From contig NZ_CP042172.1 of NCBI RefSeq assembly GCF_005937985.2, positions 3,410,001 through 3,474,000 on the forward strand: a DNA stretch of 64,000 bases. Reading direction: 5' to 3'. The notes beneath the pieces are model-generated. The model was given only the letters and a program-made list of their open reading frames with translations. It did not search any database and was not told the origin of the DNA. Positions 1 through 7,474 of the stretch are shown in pieces. The stretch's first letter is position 1; each line of letters starts with the position of its first letter. The position numbers were made by a program, and so were the translations under genes. This stretch comes from Arthrobacter sp. KBS0702. GTDB lineage: Bacteria; Actinomycetota; Actinomycetes; Actinomycetales; Micrococcaceae.

Positions 1-840
1 GGTGTGCGCGGCGTCGCCGAGCAGCACGATGTTCCCGTGCCGCCAGGTCTCGTTGCGGACCGTGGTGAAGTTGATCCACTTGGAGTTGTTGACCAGGACC
101 TCGTGGCCCTCCAGTTCGTCCGCGAAGAGGGTGCGGATGGCGTCCACGGCGGCCTCGTCACTTTCTCCCGGCCGGAACACCTGCCCTTCGGTGGCGTCGA
201 AGCCGGCGCTGCGCCAGACGTCCTCGTGCATTTCCACAATGAAGGTGCTGCCCTCGTCCGAGTACGGGTAGCCGTGGATCTGCATCACTCCGTGCTCGGT
301 CTCCTTGACGAAGAACTTGAACGCCTCGAACACCAGGTCCGTGCCGAGCCACATGTACTTGGACTTCCGCAGGTCAAGGCTGGGCCGGAAGACGTCGGCG
401 AAGCGCGAACGGACGGCGGAGTTGAGCCCGTCGGCAGCGAGGACCAGGTCGTAGTCCCGGCTGAGCTCCTCGACGTCGGGCGCCAGGGTGCTGAAGCGCA
501 GGTCGACGCCGAGCTCGGCGCAGCGGCGCTGCAGCAGTTCCAGCAGTTCCTTGCGGCTCATCGCGGCGAAGCCCTGCCCGCCGACGGTGTGCTGCTCGCC
601 GTTGAAGTGGATGTCGATGTCAGTCCAGCGGGCGAAGCGCTTGGACATGTACTCGGCTATCACGGTGTCCGCATTGCCGATCCCGCCGAGGGTTTCGTCG
701 CTGAACACCACGCCGAAGCCGAAGGTGTCACTCGCGGCGTTGCGTTCCCAGACGGTGACCTCGTGCGCCGGGTCCAGTTGCTTCATGAGGGCGGCGAAAT
801 ACAGTCCGCCGGGACCGCCGCCGATGATTGCGATTTTCAT
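1..840 (-). CDS. FAD-dependent aromatic-CoA hydroxylase, salicylyl-CoA/2-aminobenzoyl-CoA type (partial)
   Basis: The first 280 residues are visible; the C-terminus lies beyond the left edge. The N-terminus carries the Rossmann FAD motif GGGPGGLY (residues 7-14), and the last visible residues are LGDAAHT, the GD motif that contacts the FAD ribityl chain in class A flavoprotein monooxygenases. The sequence resembles bifunctional salicylyl-CoA 5-hydroxylase / 2-aminobenzoyl-CoA monooxygenase proteins. Those carry a C-terminal old-yellow-enzyme domain that cannot be checked here. The family hydroxylates an aromatic acyl-CoA with NAD(P)H and O2. It follows a benzoate-CoA-ligase-type gene with a 10-bp gap, so the ligase probably supplies the thioester substrate. 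It is the last visible gene of a minus-strand operon starting near 4770. The substrate (salicyl-, anthraniloyl- or another CoA ester) is inferred. Confidence 0.82.
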   Translation of the reverse strand, partial: MKIAIIGGGPGGLYFAALMKQLDPAHEVTVWERNAASDTFGFGVVFSDETLGGIGNADTVIAEYMSKRFARWTDIDIHFNGEQHTVGGQGFAAMSRKELLELLQRRCAELGVDLRFSTLAPDVEELSRDYDLVLAADGLNSAVRSRFADVFRPSLDLRKSKYMWLGTDLVFEAFKFFVKETEHGVMQIHGYPYSDEGSTFIVEMHEDVWRSAGFDATEGQVFRPGESDEAAVDAIRTLFADELEGHEVLVNNSKWINFTTVRNETWRHGNIVLLGDAAHT

Positions 841-850
841 GTGGTGCCTC

Positions 851-2500
851 TCAGGCGTTCTGGGGTTCTGGAGCGGGGAGTTCGGTGGCCAGCTGCTCCC
901 GCAGCCGGAAGTGCTGGAGTTTCCCGCTGGGGTTCCGGGGCAGCGCGTCGACGAAGTTCACCTGCCGCGGGTACTTGTACGGGGCGATGGCCTGCTTGAC
1001 GAAGTCCTGGATTTCCTTGCGCTTCGCGTCGTCGGCCGGCACCCCCTCGCGGAGCACGATGAAGGCGCAGACCAGGCTGCCGCGCTCCGGGTCGGGCCGG
1101 CCGACGACGGCGTTCTCCACCACGTCCGGGTGCTGGTCGATCGCCGCCTCCACCTCGGGCGCGCCGATGTTGTAGCCGGAGGAGACGATCATGTTGTCCG
1201 AGCGGGCCTGGTAGTAGAAGTAGCCGTCGCCGTCGCGGCGGAAGGTGTCGCCGGTGACGTTCCAGCCGTTGACCACGTAGTCCGCCTGCCGGGAATCGTT
1301 GAGGTAGCGGCAGCCGGTGGGCCCGATCACGGCGAGCCGGCCAACGGCGTCCTCGCCCAGTTCCCGGCCGTCCTCGTCCAGGATGGTGGCGCGGTAGCCG
1401 GGGATGGCCGTCCCGGTGGCGCCGTCGCGGATGTCCTCGCCGGCGGCCGAAATGAAGACGTGCAGCATCTCGGTCGCGCCGATGCCGTTGATCAGTTTCA
1501 GCCCGGTCCGTTCGTGCACGGCGTGCCAGGTTTCGACGGGCAGGTGCTCGCCGGCGGACACGGCGGTGCGGAGCGTGGCCAGCAGTCCTTCCGCGCGTTC
1601 CTTGAGGATGGCCTTGTAGGCGGTCGGGGCGGTGAACAGGATGGTGGCCTTCGCGTTGTGCACGGCCTGGGCCAGTTCCACCGGGGTGGTGCGCTCGGTC
1701 AGCAGCGCTGACGCGCCGAAGCGCAGCGGAAACACCACGAGCCCGCCGAGGCCGAAGGTGAAGGCCAGCGGGGGTGAGCCCGCGAACACGTCCTCCGCGG
1801 TGGGCTTGAGGATGTGCCGGGCGAAGGTGTCCGCATTGGCGAGGATGTCGCGGTGGAAGTGCATGGTGATCTTCGGCGTGCCGGTAGTCCCAGAGGTCGG
1901 GCCCAGCAACGCGACGTCGTCCGCCGCCGTCGGGACGGCGTCGAACTCTCCGCTCTTGGCGGCGCACCGCGCAGTGAGGTCCGTGCCGGTGCTGCCCCCC
2001 ATGGCCAGCACCGGCACGTCGTTTCCGGCAGCCTGGGCCAGATCGTCCAGGAACCGGTGGTCGCACAGGGCGGCGGCCGGCCGGGTCAGCTTGAGCAGCG
2101 TCCTAAGCTCCTTGGCGCGCAGGGCCGGCATCACGGTGACGACGACGGCGCCGGCCTTCAGCGCGCCGAGCCAGGCCGCGACGAGCCACGGATTGTTCGG
2201 CGAGCGCAGCATCACGCGGTTGCCGGGGACGATTCCGAGGTCCTCCACGAGGACCTGCGCCGCCTGGTTGGCGTGGCGCTGCAGCTCCCCGTAGCTCCAG
2301 ACCGTGCCGTCCGGGGTGAGCAGGGCCGGGCGGTCCGCGCCGAAGCGGCGGACGGCGTCGTCGATCAGCACGCTGGCGGCGTTGAGCTGCTGCGGGTACT
2401 GCAGCTCCGGGAGGGTGAACTCCAGTGTGGGCCACTGCTCTGCCGGCGGCAGATTGTCACGCGCAAAGCTGTCCTGGTGCGCCGAGGGCGTCAGTTCCAT
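851..2500 (-). CDS. Benzoate-CoA ligase family (aryl-CoA ligase, AMP-forming)
   Basis: A 549-residue ANL-superfamily adenylating enzyme. The AMP/phosphate loop PTSGTTGTPK sits at residues 201-210, and a C-terminal NPSGKLQHF segment carries the catalytic lysine of the mobile domain. Length and motifs match the benzoate/2-aminobenzoate-CoA ligase group. The reaction is aryl acid + ATP + CoA to aryl-CoA + AMP + PPi in the cytoplasm. The start at 2500 gives the canonical N-terminus. The gene lies directly upstream of the acyl-CoA hydroxylase and downstream of a thioesterase, so its product probably feeds the hydroxylase. Salicylate or anthranilate are the most plausible substrates from the neighbours, but the sequence alone does not separate them. 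Confidence 0.85.
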   Translation of the reverse strand: MELTPSAHQDSFARDNLPPAEQWPTLEFTLPELQYPQQLNAASVLIDDAVRRFGADRPALLTPDGTVWSYGELQRHANQAAQVLVEDLGIVPGNRVMLRSPNNPWLVAAWLGALKAGAVVVTVMPALRAKELRTLLKLTRPAAALCDHRFLDDLAQAAGNDVPVLAMGGSTGTDLTARCAAKSGEFDAVPTAADDVALLGPTSGTTGTPKITMHFHRDILANADTFARHILKPTAEDVFAGSPPLAFTFGLGGLVVFPLRFGASALLTERTTPVELAQAVHNAKATILFTAPTAYKAILKERAEGLLATLRTAVSAGEHLPVETWHAVHERTGLKLINGIGATEMLHVFISAAGEDIRDGATGTAIPGYRATILDEDGRELGEDAVGRLAVIGPTGCRYLNDSRQADYVVNGWNVTGDTFRRDGDGYFYYQARSDNMIVSSGYNIGAPEVEAAIDQHPDVVENAVVGRPDPERGSLVCAFIVLREGVPADDAKRKEIQDFVKQAIAPYKYPRQVNFVDALPRNPSGKLQHFRLREQLATELPAPEPQNA

Positions 2501-2582
2501 TCCATGCCTTTCATATCGTCATTGATAGGTGGCGGGTCATCGATTGCTCCGGAGCGGCCGTTTTGACCGTCCAAAAGGGCAC

Positions 2583-3455
2583 CTACGGAGCCGTCGACAT
2601 CCGGATCATGCCTTCCTGGACCACGGTGGCCAGCAGCCGGCCGCCCGGGTCGTAGAAGTGCCCCTGCGCCAGGCCGCGGCTGGCCTGGGCGGACACGGCT
2701 TCCTGAACGTAGAGCAGCCAGTCATCCACCCGCCCCTCACGGTGGAACCACATGGCGTGGTCGAGGCTGGCCGTAACCAGGCCCGGATCCCCCCACGCGT
2801 AGCCGTGGACCCGGAGCACGGGTTCGAGGATGGTGTAGTCGCAAACGTAGGCCAGGGCCGCCCGCTGCAGGTCCGGATCGTCCGGCAGCCGGTCGAAGGC
2901 CTTCACCCAGACGGCCTGGTGCGGCACCTGTTCCCCCTCGACGCTGAGGTAGACGGCGCCGGGGACGTGCCGCATGTCGAAACTGCGCCCGCCGGACCAG
3001 TAGGCCGCGGCGTCGCCGTCGACGCCCTCGAGCACGTCCGCGGAGGACGGCAGCGACTCCGGAGCCGGGATGCCGGCCGGCATGGCCCGGGCGAATTCCT
3101 CGCCGGCTTCCTCCGCGTGGAAGGAGGCCATGGCCACATAGACGGTCTTCCCGCCCTGGTACGCACGGACCTGCCGGGTGGAATAGCCCCGACCGTCGCG
3201 CAGCCGCTCCACCTCGTAACGGACCTCGGCACCGATGTCCGCCGGACGCATGAAGTAGCTGTGCATCGAGTGCAGCGACCGGTCCTCCCCCACCGAGCGC
3301 ATCGCGGCGGCTGCGGCCTGGGCCACCATGTCCCCGCCGTAGGCCTTGGGCCAGGGCACATACTGCGTTGTGGCGGTGTAGGCCTCGTCGAGGAACTCCG
3401 GCTCGGCCGGCGTCAGCTCGAGGGCGGACAGCAGGATTTCCGAGGTGGGGCTCAT
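2583..3455 (-). CDS. Acyl-CoA thioesterase II (TesB-like, double hotdog)
   Basis: A 290-residue protein matching the usual TesB length, with two hotdog halves. The first contains a YGGDMVAQAAAAAMRSV helix region and HSMHSYFMRP; the second contains the segment ending DHAMWFHR. The start ATG at 3455 overlaps the stop of the upstream cupin gene (ATGA), so the two are translationally coupled. An upstream in-frame extension exists but would run through the cupin gene. In this operon the likely job is to release the hydroxylated aromatic acid from CoA, as gentisyl-CoA thioesterases do in salicylyl-CoA pathways. That role is inferred from position. An 82-bp gap separates it from the ligase gene. Confidence 0.85.
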   Translation of the reverse strand: MSPTSEILLSALELTPAEPEFLDEAYTATTQYVPWPKAYGGDMVAQAAAAAMRSVGEDRSLHSMHSYFMRPADIGAEVRYEVERLRDGRGYSTRQVRAYQGGKTVYVAMASFHAEEAGEEFARAMPAGIPAPESLPSSADVLEGVDGDAAAYWSGGRSFDMRHVPGAVYLSVEGEQVPHQAVWVKAFDRLPDDPDLQRAALAYVCDYTILEPVLRVHGYAWGDPGLVTASLDHAMWFHREGRVDDWLLYVQEAVSAQASRGLAQGHFYDPGGRLLATVVQEGMIRMSTAP

Positions 3456-3889
3456 ACCCGGCGGTACCCTTCCAGCGTGGCGTCGTCGACGTCGTCGAGG
3501 TTCACCACGATGTTCTCCGGGGTGCGCGCGGTCAGCCAGACGAGTTCCTCGGTGACGCTCATGTTGGCTTCCACGTGCGGCATGTACGGCGGGACGAAGA
3601 CCCAATCGCCTTCGGTCATGTCGATGAATTCCTTGTAGTCCTCGCCGAAGTAGATCCGGCCGTGGCCGCGCAGCACGTAGCCGCCGGTCTCTGCCTCGCC
3701 GTGGTGGTGCGGGAAGGAGCGGTAGCCGGGTTCGTTGCTGACCTGGCCGTACCAAATCTTGGTAGCAGGGGTGTGCTGCGTGCTGACGCCGGAGACCCGG
3801 ACGGCGCCGCCGGACTGGCCGGTGTCGCGGTGCTCCTCACCCTTGCGGGTGACGACCGGGACAACTTTTTCCGTGATCTGTTCAGTCAT
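3452..3889 (-). CDS. Small cupin-domain protein, candidate dioxygenase or isomerase of the aromatic operon
   Basis: A 145-residue single-domain cupin. Motif 1 is HHHGEAETGG followed by a YVLRGHG strand; motif 2 is the PPYMPH segment. Both supply histidine/glutamate metal ligands, so a bound Fe or Mn ion is plausible. The ATG at 3889 is preceded on the minus strand by a short gap after the FAH gene (23 bp), and the stop overlaps the thioesterase start by 4 bp. At 145 residues it is far shorter than bicupin gentisate 1,2-dioxygenase (about 350). It could be a single-cupin ring-cleavage enzyme, a sugar-isomerase-like or storage-type cupin, or an accessory protein. Function is not established from sequence. 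Confidence 0.75.
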   Translation of the reverse strand: MTEQITEKVVPVVTRKGEEHRDTGQSGGAVRVSGVSTQHTPATKIWYGQVSNEPGYRSFPHHHGEAETGGYVLRGHGRIYFGEDYKEFIDMTEGDWVFVPPYMPHVEANMSVTEELVWLTARTPENIVVNLDDVDDATLEGYRRV

Positions 3890-3912
3890 GCTGGTTCCTC
3901 TCAGGTGTTCGG

Positions 3913-4770
3913 TCAGAACTTGACGGGGTTGGTGAGCCGTCCAATGCCTTCGATCTCGGTGGTGACGACGTCGCCATCGTTCAGGTAGCGCGGCGGTACG
4001 GCCCCCATTCCGACTCCGCCGGGGGTGCCAGTGAGCACCACGTCGCCGGGACGGAGCCGGGTGAAGGTGGAAATGTAGGCAAGCAGGGCGGCGGCGGAGA
4101 AGACGAGGGTTTTGGTGTTGCCGTTCTGGACTTCCACGCCGTTGACCAGGCAGCGGACGCGCACCCCGGCCTCCGGGTCGCATTCCTCCGGTGTTACGAG
4201 CACGGGCCCCAGCGGGGTGGAGCGGTCAAACGCCTTGCCCTGGAACCACTGCAGGGTGCGGTTCTGCCAGTCGCGCAGCGAGATGTCGTTGGCCGCGGTG
4301 TAGCCGGCGATCGAGGCGGCTGCCTCGGCTTCGGTCGCGTTCCGGAGCGGGGCCCCGACGACGACGGCGAGTTCCGCCTCCCAGTCGACCTTGGCGCCGT
4401 GACCGGTGAGGTCGATGGTCTCGTCGTCGCCGATCAGGGTGTCCGCGTACTTGGCGAACAAGGTGGGGTATTCGGGCAGCTCCCGGCCCATCTCCTGGAT
4501 GTGGTCGGCGTAGTTCAGGCCGCAGCAGATGACTTTGCCCGGCCGGGGCAGCGGCGCGGCGAAGCGGGCGGCGCTGACCGGGATGAAGCCGCCCGGAAGC
4601 GCGGCCGAGGCGGCAGCCGCTGCCTGCTCCCGCCAGTCCGGGCTTTCGAGCAGCTCGTTGAGGTCCCGGGCGCCAAGCATGATGAAGCGGTCTCCCGCCT
4701 GCACGGCGGCCCGGGTGGCGAAGCCTCCGGGGCCGTCGCCCGCCCCGGTGATGAGGGTCGCAAGTCGCAT
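3913..4770 (-). CDS. Fumarylacetoacetate hydrolase family protein
   Basis: A 285-residue FAH-fold protein. Visible marks are GLNYADHIQEMG (about residues 83-94), WEAELAVVVG with the metal-binding glutamates, GYTAANDIS, the KAFDRSTPLGP loop, and the C-terminal TGTPGGVGMG glycine motif. The family hydrolyses C-C bonds in fumarylpyruvate, acylpyruvates or related 2-oxo acids, or decarboxylates or hydrates them. It is the first gene of the minus-strand operon and diverges from the RidA gene across a 179-bp intergenic region. After gentisate-type ring cleavage a fumarylpyruvate hydrolase of this family would be expected, which fits the operon. Exact substrate is inferred. Confidence 0.85.
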   Translation of the reverse strand: MRLATLITGAGDGPGGFATRAAVQAGDRFIMLGARDLNELLESPDWREQAAAAASAALPGGFIPVSAARFAAPLPRPGKVICCGLNYADHIQEMGRELPEYPTLFAKYADTLIGDDETIDLTGHGAKVDWEAELAVVVGAPLRNATEAEAAASIAGYTAANDISLRDWQNRTLQWFQGKAFDRSTPLGPVLVTPEECDPEAGVRVRCLVNGVEVQNGNTKTLVFSAAALLAYISTFTRLRPGDVVLTGTPGGVGMGAVPPRYLNDGDVVTTEIEGIGRLTNPVKF

Positions 4771-4949
4771 GGTTCAGTACTTCCGGCTCGACGGCGGAAC
4801 CGGCCTCGTTGCCGGTCCCGGTGGCGATCGCTTAGACGCCCCTGACGGGGTATGTCGACATTTTTACGGTCGTCACATATGCTCAACTTAACATGGTTTC
4901 GCCGGTTTGAATAGACCGGTTTTCGAACCCCGACTCAATGAGGAGCGCC
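4771..4949. promoter_or_regulatory. Divergent regulatory region of the aromatic operon and RidA gene, with a palindromic operator candidate
   Basis: This 179-bp intergenic region separates the minus-strand FAH operon from the plus-strand RidA gene. It contains the inverted repeat CCGGT-N8-ACCGG (4902-4906 and 4915-4919), about 30 bp before the RidA start, inside a locally AT-richer stretch (about 4860-4930). The PaaX-type regulator encoded at 5348-6259 is the obvious candidate binder. The repeat does not match the published Escherichia coli PaaX site that I know, so the assignment is inferential. Confidence 0.4.
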
Positions 4950-5351
4950 ATGAACCACAAGGTCATCAACCCCGCCGCACTTGCCAAGCCCTCCGGATTC
5001 GCCCATGGCGTCCTGGCCGGGAACACCGTGTACCTGGGCGGTCAGACGGCCATGGACGGCAACGGCGACATTGTCCCCGGCGGCATCGTTGAGCAGTTCC
5101 GGCAGTGCTTCTCCAACGTCCTGACCACCCTCGCCGAGGCCGGCGGAATGCCCTCGGACCTGGTGAACGTGACTATCTACCTGACGGACGTTGAGGACTA
5201 CCAGAAGAACGGCCGGGAGATCGGGCGGATCTGGCGCGAGATGGCCGGCACCGACTACCCCGCGATGGCCGGCGTCGGCGTGACGCGCCTGTGGCAGCCC
5301 GAAGCCCTGATCGAGATCCAGGCCATCGCGGTCGTGGCCGGGCAGGGCTAG
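4950..5351 (+). CDS. RidA/YjgF family imine/enamine deaminase-like protein
   Basis: A 133-residue RidA-fold protein. The arginine that binds the substrate carboxylate in RidA is present (Arg113 in VTRLWQ), as is the EIQAIA strand (Glu122). I chose ATG 4950 because AGGAG at 4941-4945 precedes it; an in-frame ATG at 4938 would add four residues and has no such site. RidA proteins hydrolyse reactive enamines/imines, and relatives act as 2-aminomuconate deaminases in aminoaromatic catabolism. Divergence from an aryl-CoA operon makes a pathway role attractive if the substrate is an aminobenzoate. The stop overlaps tail-to-tail with the PaaX gene stop through a shared CTAG. Confidence 0.85.
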   Translation: MNHKVINPAALAKPSGFAHGVLAGNTVYLGGQTAMDGNGDIVPGGIVEQFRQCFSNVLTTLAEAGGMPSDLVNVTIYLTDVEDYQKNGREIGRIWREMAGTDYPAMAGVGVTRLWQPEALIEIQAIAVVAGQG

Positions 5352-6259
5352 GAGCGAGCGGCCGCCGGCCCCAGCAGCCGCTCGGCGTGCTGGCGGGCCG
5401 GGCCGCTGAGGAGCCGGTGCAGCTCCGCAAAGATCCGTTCCGCGGTGAGCCCGTGCCAGCCCGCCGGGAGGAACTCCTCCGGCAGGCCCGGATCCAGGTA
5501 CGGCAGCCGGCGCCACTGCGTGAGCAGCTGGACATAGTCGACAAAGGCGGCCCGGTCCGCGTCCGGGCCCGGTTGCGGCGCCTCCGGCGATTCCCAGCGC
5601 TCCAGCACCGGCGCGAAACGCTCGACGAACTCCGTGTAGAGCTCCTCCAGCGCCGGCAGGTCCCACCACTGCGAGACCTTGTCCCGGACCTGGCCCCCGG
5701 TCAGGTGCTCGGCCGCGAAGAACTCCACGTACTCCGTCAGGCCGGCCCGTTCCAGCTGGTGCCGGATTTCCTCGTAGGTGTTGCCAGGGGCGATCCACAG
5801 GCCCGGCGTCACGGAGCCGAAGCCCATCCGGGTCAGGGTGCTGCGCAGCTGGTGCCGGAGGTGGCGCTGCGACTCGGGGACGGAAAAGGCAATCAGCAGC
5901 CAGCGGTCGGCCGCCGTCGCCCGCCGCGGCGAGAAGATTCGGCGGTCGCCTTCCTGGAACACGTCCTCCAGCTTCGGCGCGAGCCGGTAGGCGGCCACCC
6001 CGCCCTGCTTTACGCTCTCCAGCACGCCCCGGCGCTTCAGCCGCGAGACGGAGGACCGCACGCCGGAGGACTCGACGCCGAGGTCATCCAGCATGGAAAT
6101 CAGCACCGAAACCGGGAGGATCCCGCCGTTGGCACGCCCGTACAGCCCGTAGATGGTCACGATCAGTTGCTGGTGCCGTGGCGTCTGGCGGGGCGCGGCA
6201 GCCCCGGGGGCCGCATCCCCGGCCGCGGAGAACAGTTCCGGCGCGGATTCTTCTACCAC
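5348..6259 (-). CDS. PaaX family transcriptional regulator
   Basis: A 303-residue regulator with the three-part PaaX layout: an N-terminal winged helix (about residues 28-95, QLIVTIYGLYGRANGG to the SSVSRLKRRGVLES helix), a central segment with DRWLLIAFSVPE, and a C-terminal domain ending in the PYLDPGLPEEFLPAGW motif typical of PaaX. PaaX proteins repress aromatic catabolic operons and respond to aryl-CoA esters. The adjacent pathway would make just such CoA esters. The first about 27 residues are low-complexity Ala/Pro-rich and may not all be translated. The gene is convergent with RidA, so control of 4771-4949 would be in trans. Confidence 0.85.
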   Translation of the reverse strand: MVEESAPELFSAAGDAAPGAAAPRQTPRHQQLIVTIYGLYGRANGGILPVSVLISMLDDLGVESSGVRSSVSRLKRRGVLESVKQGGVAAYRLAPKLEDVFQEGDRRIFSPRRATAADRWLLIAFSVPESQRHLRHQLRSTLTRMGFGSVTPGLWIAPGNTYEEIRHQLERAGLTEYVEFFAAEHLTGGQVRDKVSQWWDLPALEELYTEFVERFAPVLERWESPEAPQPGPDADRAAFVDYVQLLTQWRRLPYLDPGLPEEFLPAGWHGLTAERIFAELHRLLSGPARQHAERLLGPAAARS

Positions 6260-6377
6260 CGGCAGCCTTCCCTGGAGAGAACAGTCATGGCTCTAGGCTA
6301 TAGACCTCCGCCGCTGCCGGGGCCAGGACGCACCAAACGACCGGCTGCGCCGCGCCCGGCGCCGGTCCGGGCCCGGC

Positions 6378-6383
6378 TACTGT
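6378..6383 (+). promoter_or_regulatory. Candidate -10 element (TACTGT), leaderless arrangement
   Basis: TACTGT ends six bases before the ATG at 6390 and no Shine-Dalgarno sequence is present. Transcription would start at or next to the A of the start codon. The same -10/N6/ATG geometry occurs at 26746 and 57265. Confidence 0.35.
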
Positions 6384-6389
6384 TTCCCC

Positions 6390-7163
6390 ATGAACAATCG
6401 TTTGGGCTGGCACCAACTGCCCGGCCGGGTCCGCTCCGCGGTCGAGGCCATCCTCGGCAGTCCGGTGGTGTCGGCCGACTCGCAGAGCGGCGGCTACTCC
6501 CCCGGCAGCGCCGACCGGGTGCTGACCAAAGCCGGTGGCCGCTTCTTCGTCAAGGCGGTCGGCAGCGAGCCCAATCCGGATTCGCCGGGGCTCCACCGTC
6601 GGGAGGCCCGGGTGATGGAACTGCTTCCCGCCCACCTTCCGGTGCCGAAGCTGGCGGGGGTGTACGACGACGGCGACTGGGTCGCCGTCGTCCTGGCCGA
6701 TGTCGAGGGCCGGCATCCCCGGCTCTCGGGTTCCGAGCTCCACCGCGTGCTCGACGCGGTGGACCTGCTCGCCGCGGCCGCCGACGCGCTGCGGGGTGAC
6801 CAGCTGGTCCACGTCGACCTGCGGGCCGACAACATCCTGCTCACGGGGGACGGCGGCGCCATATTGGTGGATTGGCCGTGGGCGGCCCGAGGGGCATCCT
6901 GGTTCGATGCGCTTACTGTGCTGGTCGACGCGCGCGTCGGCGACCCGGGGGGCGACACGGAGGCGGCTCTGCGGCAACACCGCGCCTTTGCGGGAGCGCC
7001 CGATGAGCACATCGACGCCGCCCAGGGAGCGCCGCGGCGGACGGCGGGGACTCGGCGTCGCTGTTCTGGGAAGTCCCCCGGCTGGGGTAAGGTAAGTTTC
7101 GTTGTTCCGCAGGAGCGGCCCAGGATCCTGGACCATCCCGCTGCGGCTGTAGCTCAATGGTAG
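6390..7163 (+). pseudogene. Decayed aminoglycoside/choline-kinase-like phosphotransferase
   Basis: The open frame encodes 257 residues with an APH-type core: a FFVKA lysine strand, the Brenner motif HVDLRADN (catalytic Asp and Asn) and the DWPWAARG metal/ATP segment. Two features suggest decay. The stretch between the hinge region (LADVEGRHP) and the catalytic loop is only about 45 residues, whereas relatives I know have a further helical insert of about 60 there. After VLVDARVGDPGGDTEAAL the sequence becomes Arg/Pro-rich and runs into tRNA-Gly, ending inside the tRNA at 7163. Family members are usually near 300 residues with a recognisable C-terminal helical lobe, absent here. No substrate can be assigned. 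Confidence 0.55.
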
Positions 7164-7216
7164 AGCGCTAGCTTCCCAAGCTTGATACGCGGGTTCGATT
7201 CCCGTCAGCCGCTCCA
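7143..7216 (+). tRNA. tRNA-Gly (anticodon CCC)
   Basis: A 74-base cloverleaf with encoded CCA. The acceptor stem GCGGCTG pairs with CAGCCGC (7207-7213 region), the D-arm is GCTC/GAGC, the anticodon loop is TTCCCAA and the T-arm is CGGGTTCGATTCCCG. One mismatch is seen in the anticodon stem (CTAGC/GCTTG). The discriminator base is T followed by CCA. It overlaps the 3' end of the preceding phosphotransferase reading frame by 21 bases. Confidence 0.95.
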
Positions 7217-7292
7217 GTTCTCCCCCTGCCTGTCCCGCATGCCTGTCCCGCCCCGGGGCCGGTTAGGTGGCTACCTGTATCGTCAGAAGTCA

Positions 7293-7309
7293 GGAACCTC
7301 TTCGGTTCC
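7293..7309 (+). other. Short hairpin upstream of the small basic protein gene
   Basis: GGAACC-TCTTC-GGTTCC forms a 6-bp stem just before the AGGAG ribosome-binding site (7315-7319) of the 49-residue protein. It may be a leader structure or part of the tRNA 3' end region. There is no T tract, so it is unlikely to be a terminator. Confidence 0.3.
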
Positions 7310-7324
7310 GCTACAGGAGCAATC

Positions 7325-7474
7325 ATGGCTGACAAATCCCCCCGTCAAGCAGCATCCAAAAAATCCGCCAAGTCCATCAAGGAAAAGCGCGCCGACAAGA
7401 GGGCCGCGGCAGCCCCGCCCAGCTCCCTCGACAAAGTGACCGCAGCCAAGACGGCGAGCCCCAAAAAGAAGTGA
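7325..7474 (+). CDS. Small lysine-rich basic protein, 49 aa
   Basis: A 49-residue protein starting MADKSPRQAASKK and ending ASPKKK, with about a third Lys/Arg and many Ala. AGGAG at 7315-7319 lies five bases before ATG 7325, a good initiation signal. Its stop overlaps the GTG start of the next gene (GTGA), so the two are translationally coupled. Similar short Lys-rich proteins are common in Micrococcales. The composition suggests nucleic-acid or ribosome contact, but no domain is recognisable and the function is unknown. Confidence 0.75.
   Translation: MADKSPRQAASKKSAKSIKEKRADKRAAAAPPSSLDKVTAAKTASPKKK

Noticed and set aside
7143..7216. tRNA-Gly as an integration site for a mobile element
   Set aside because: I found no integrase gene nearby and no duplicated tRNA 3' end in the window.
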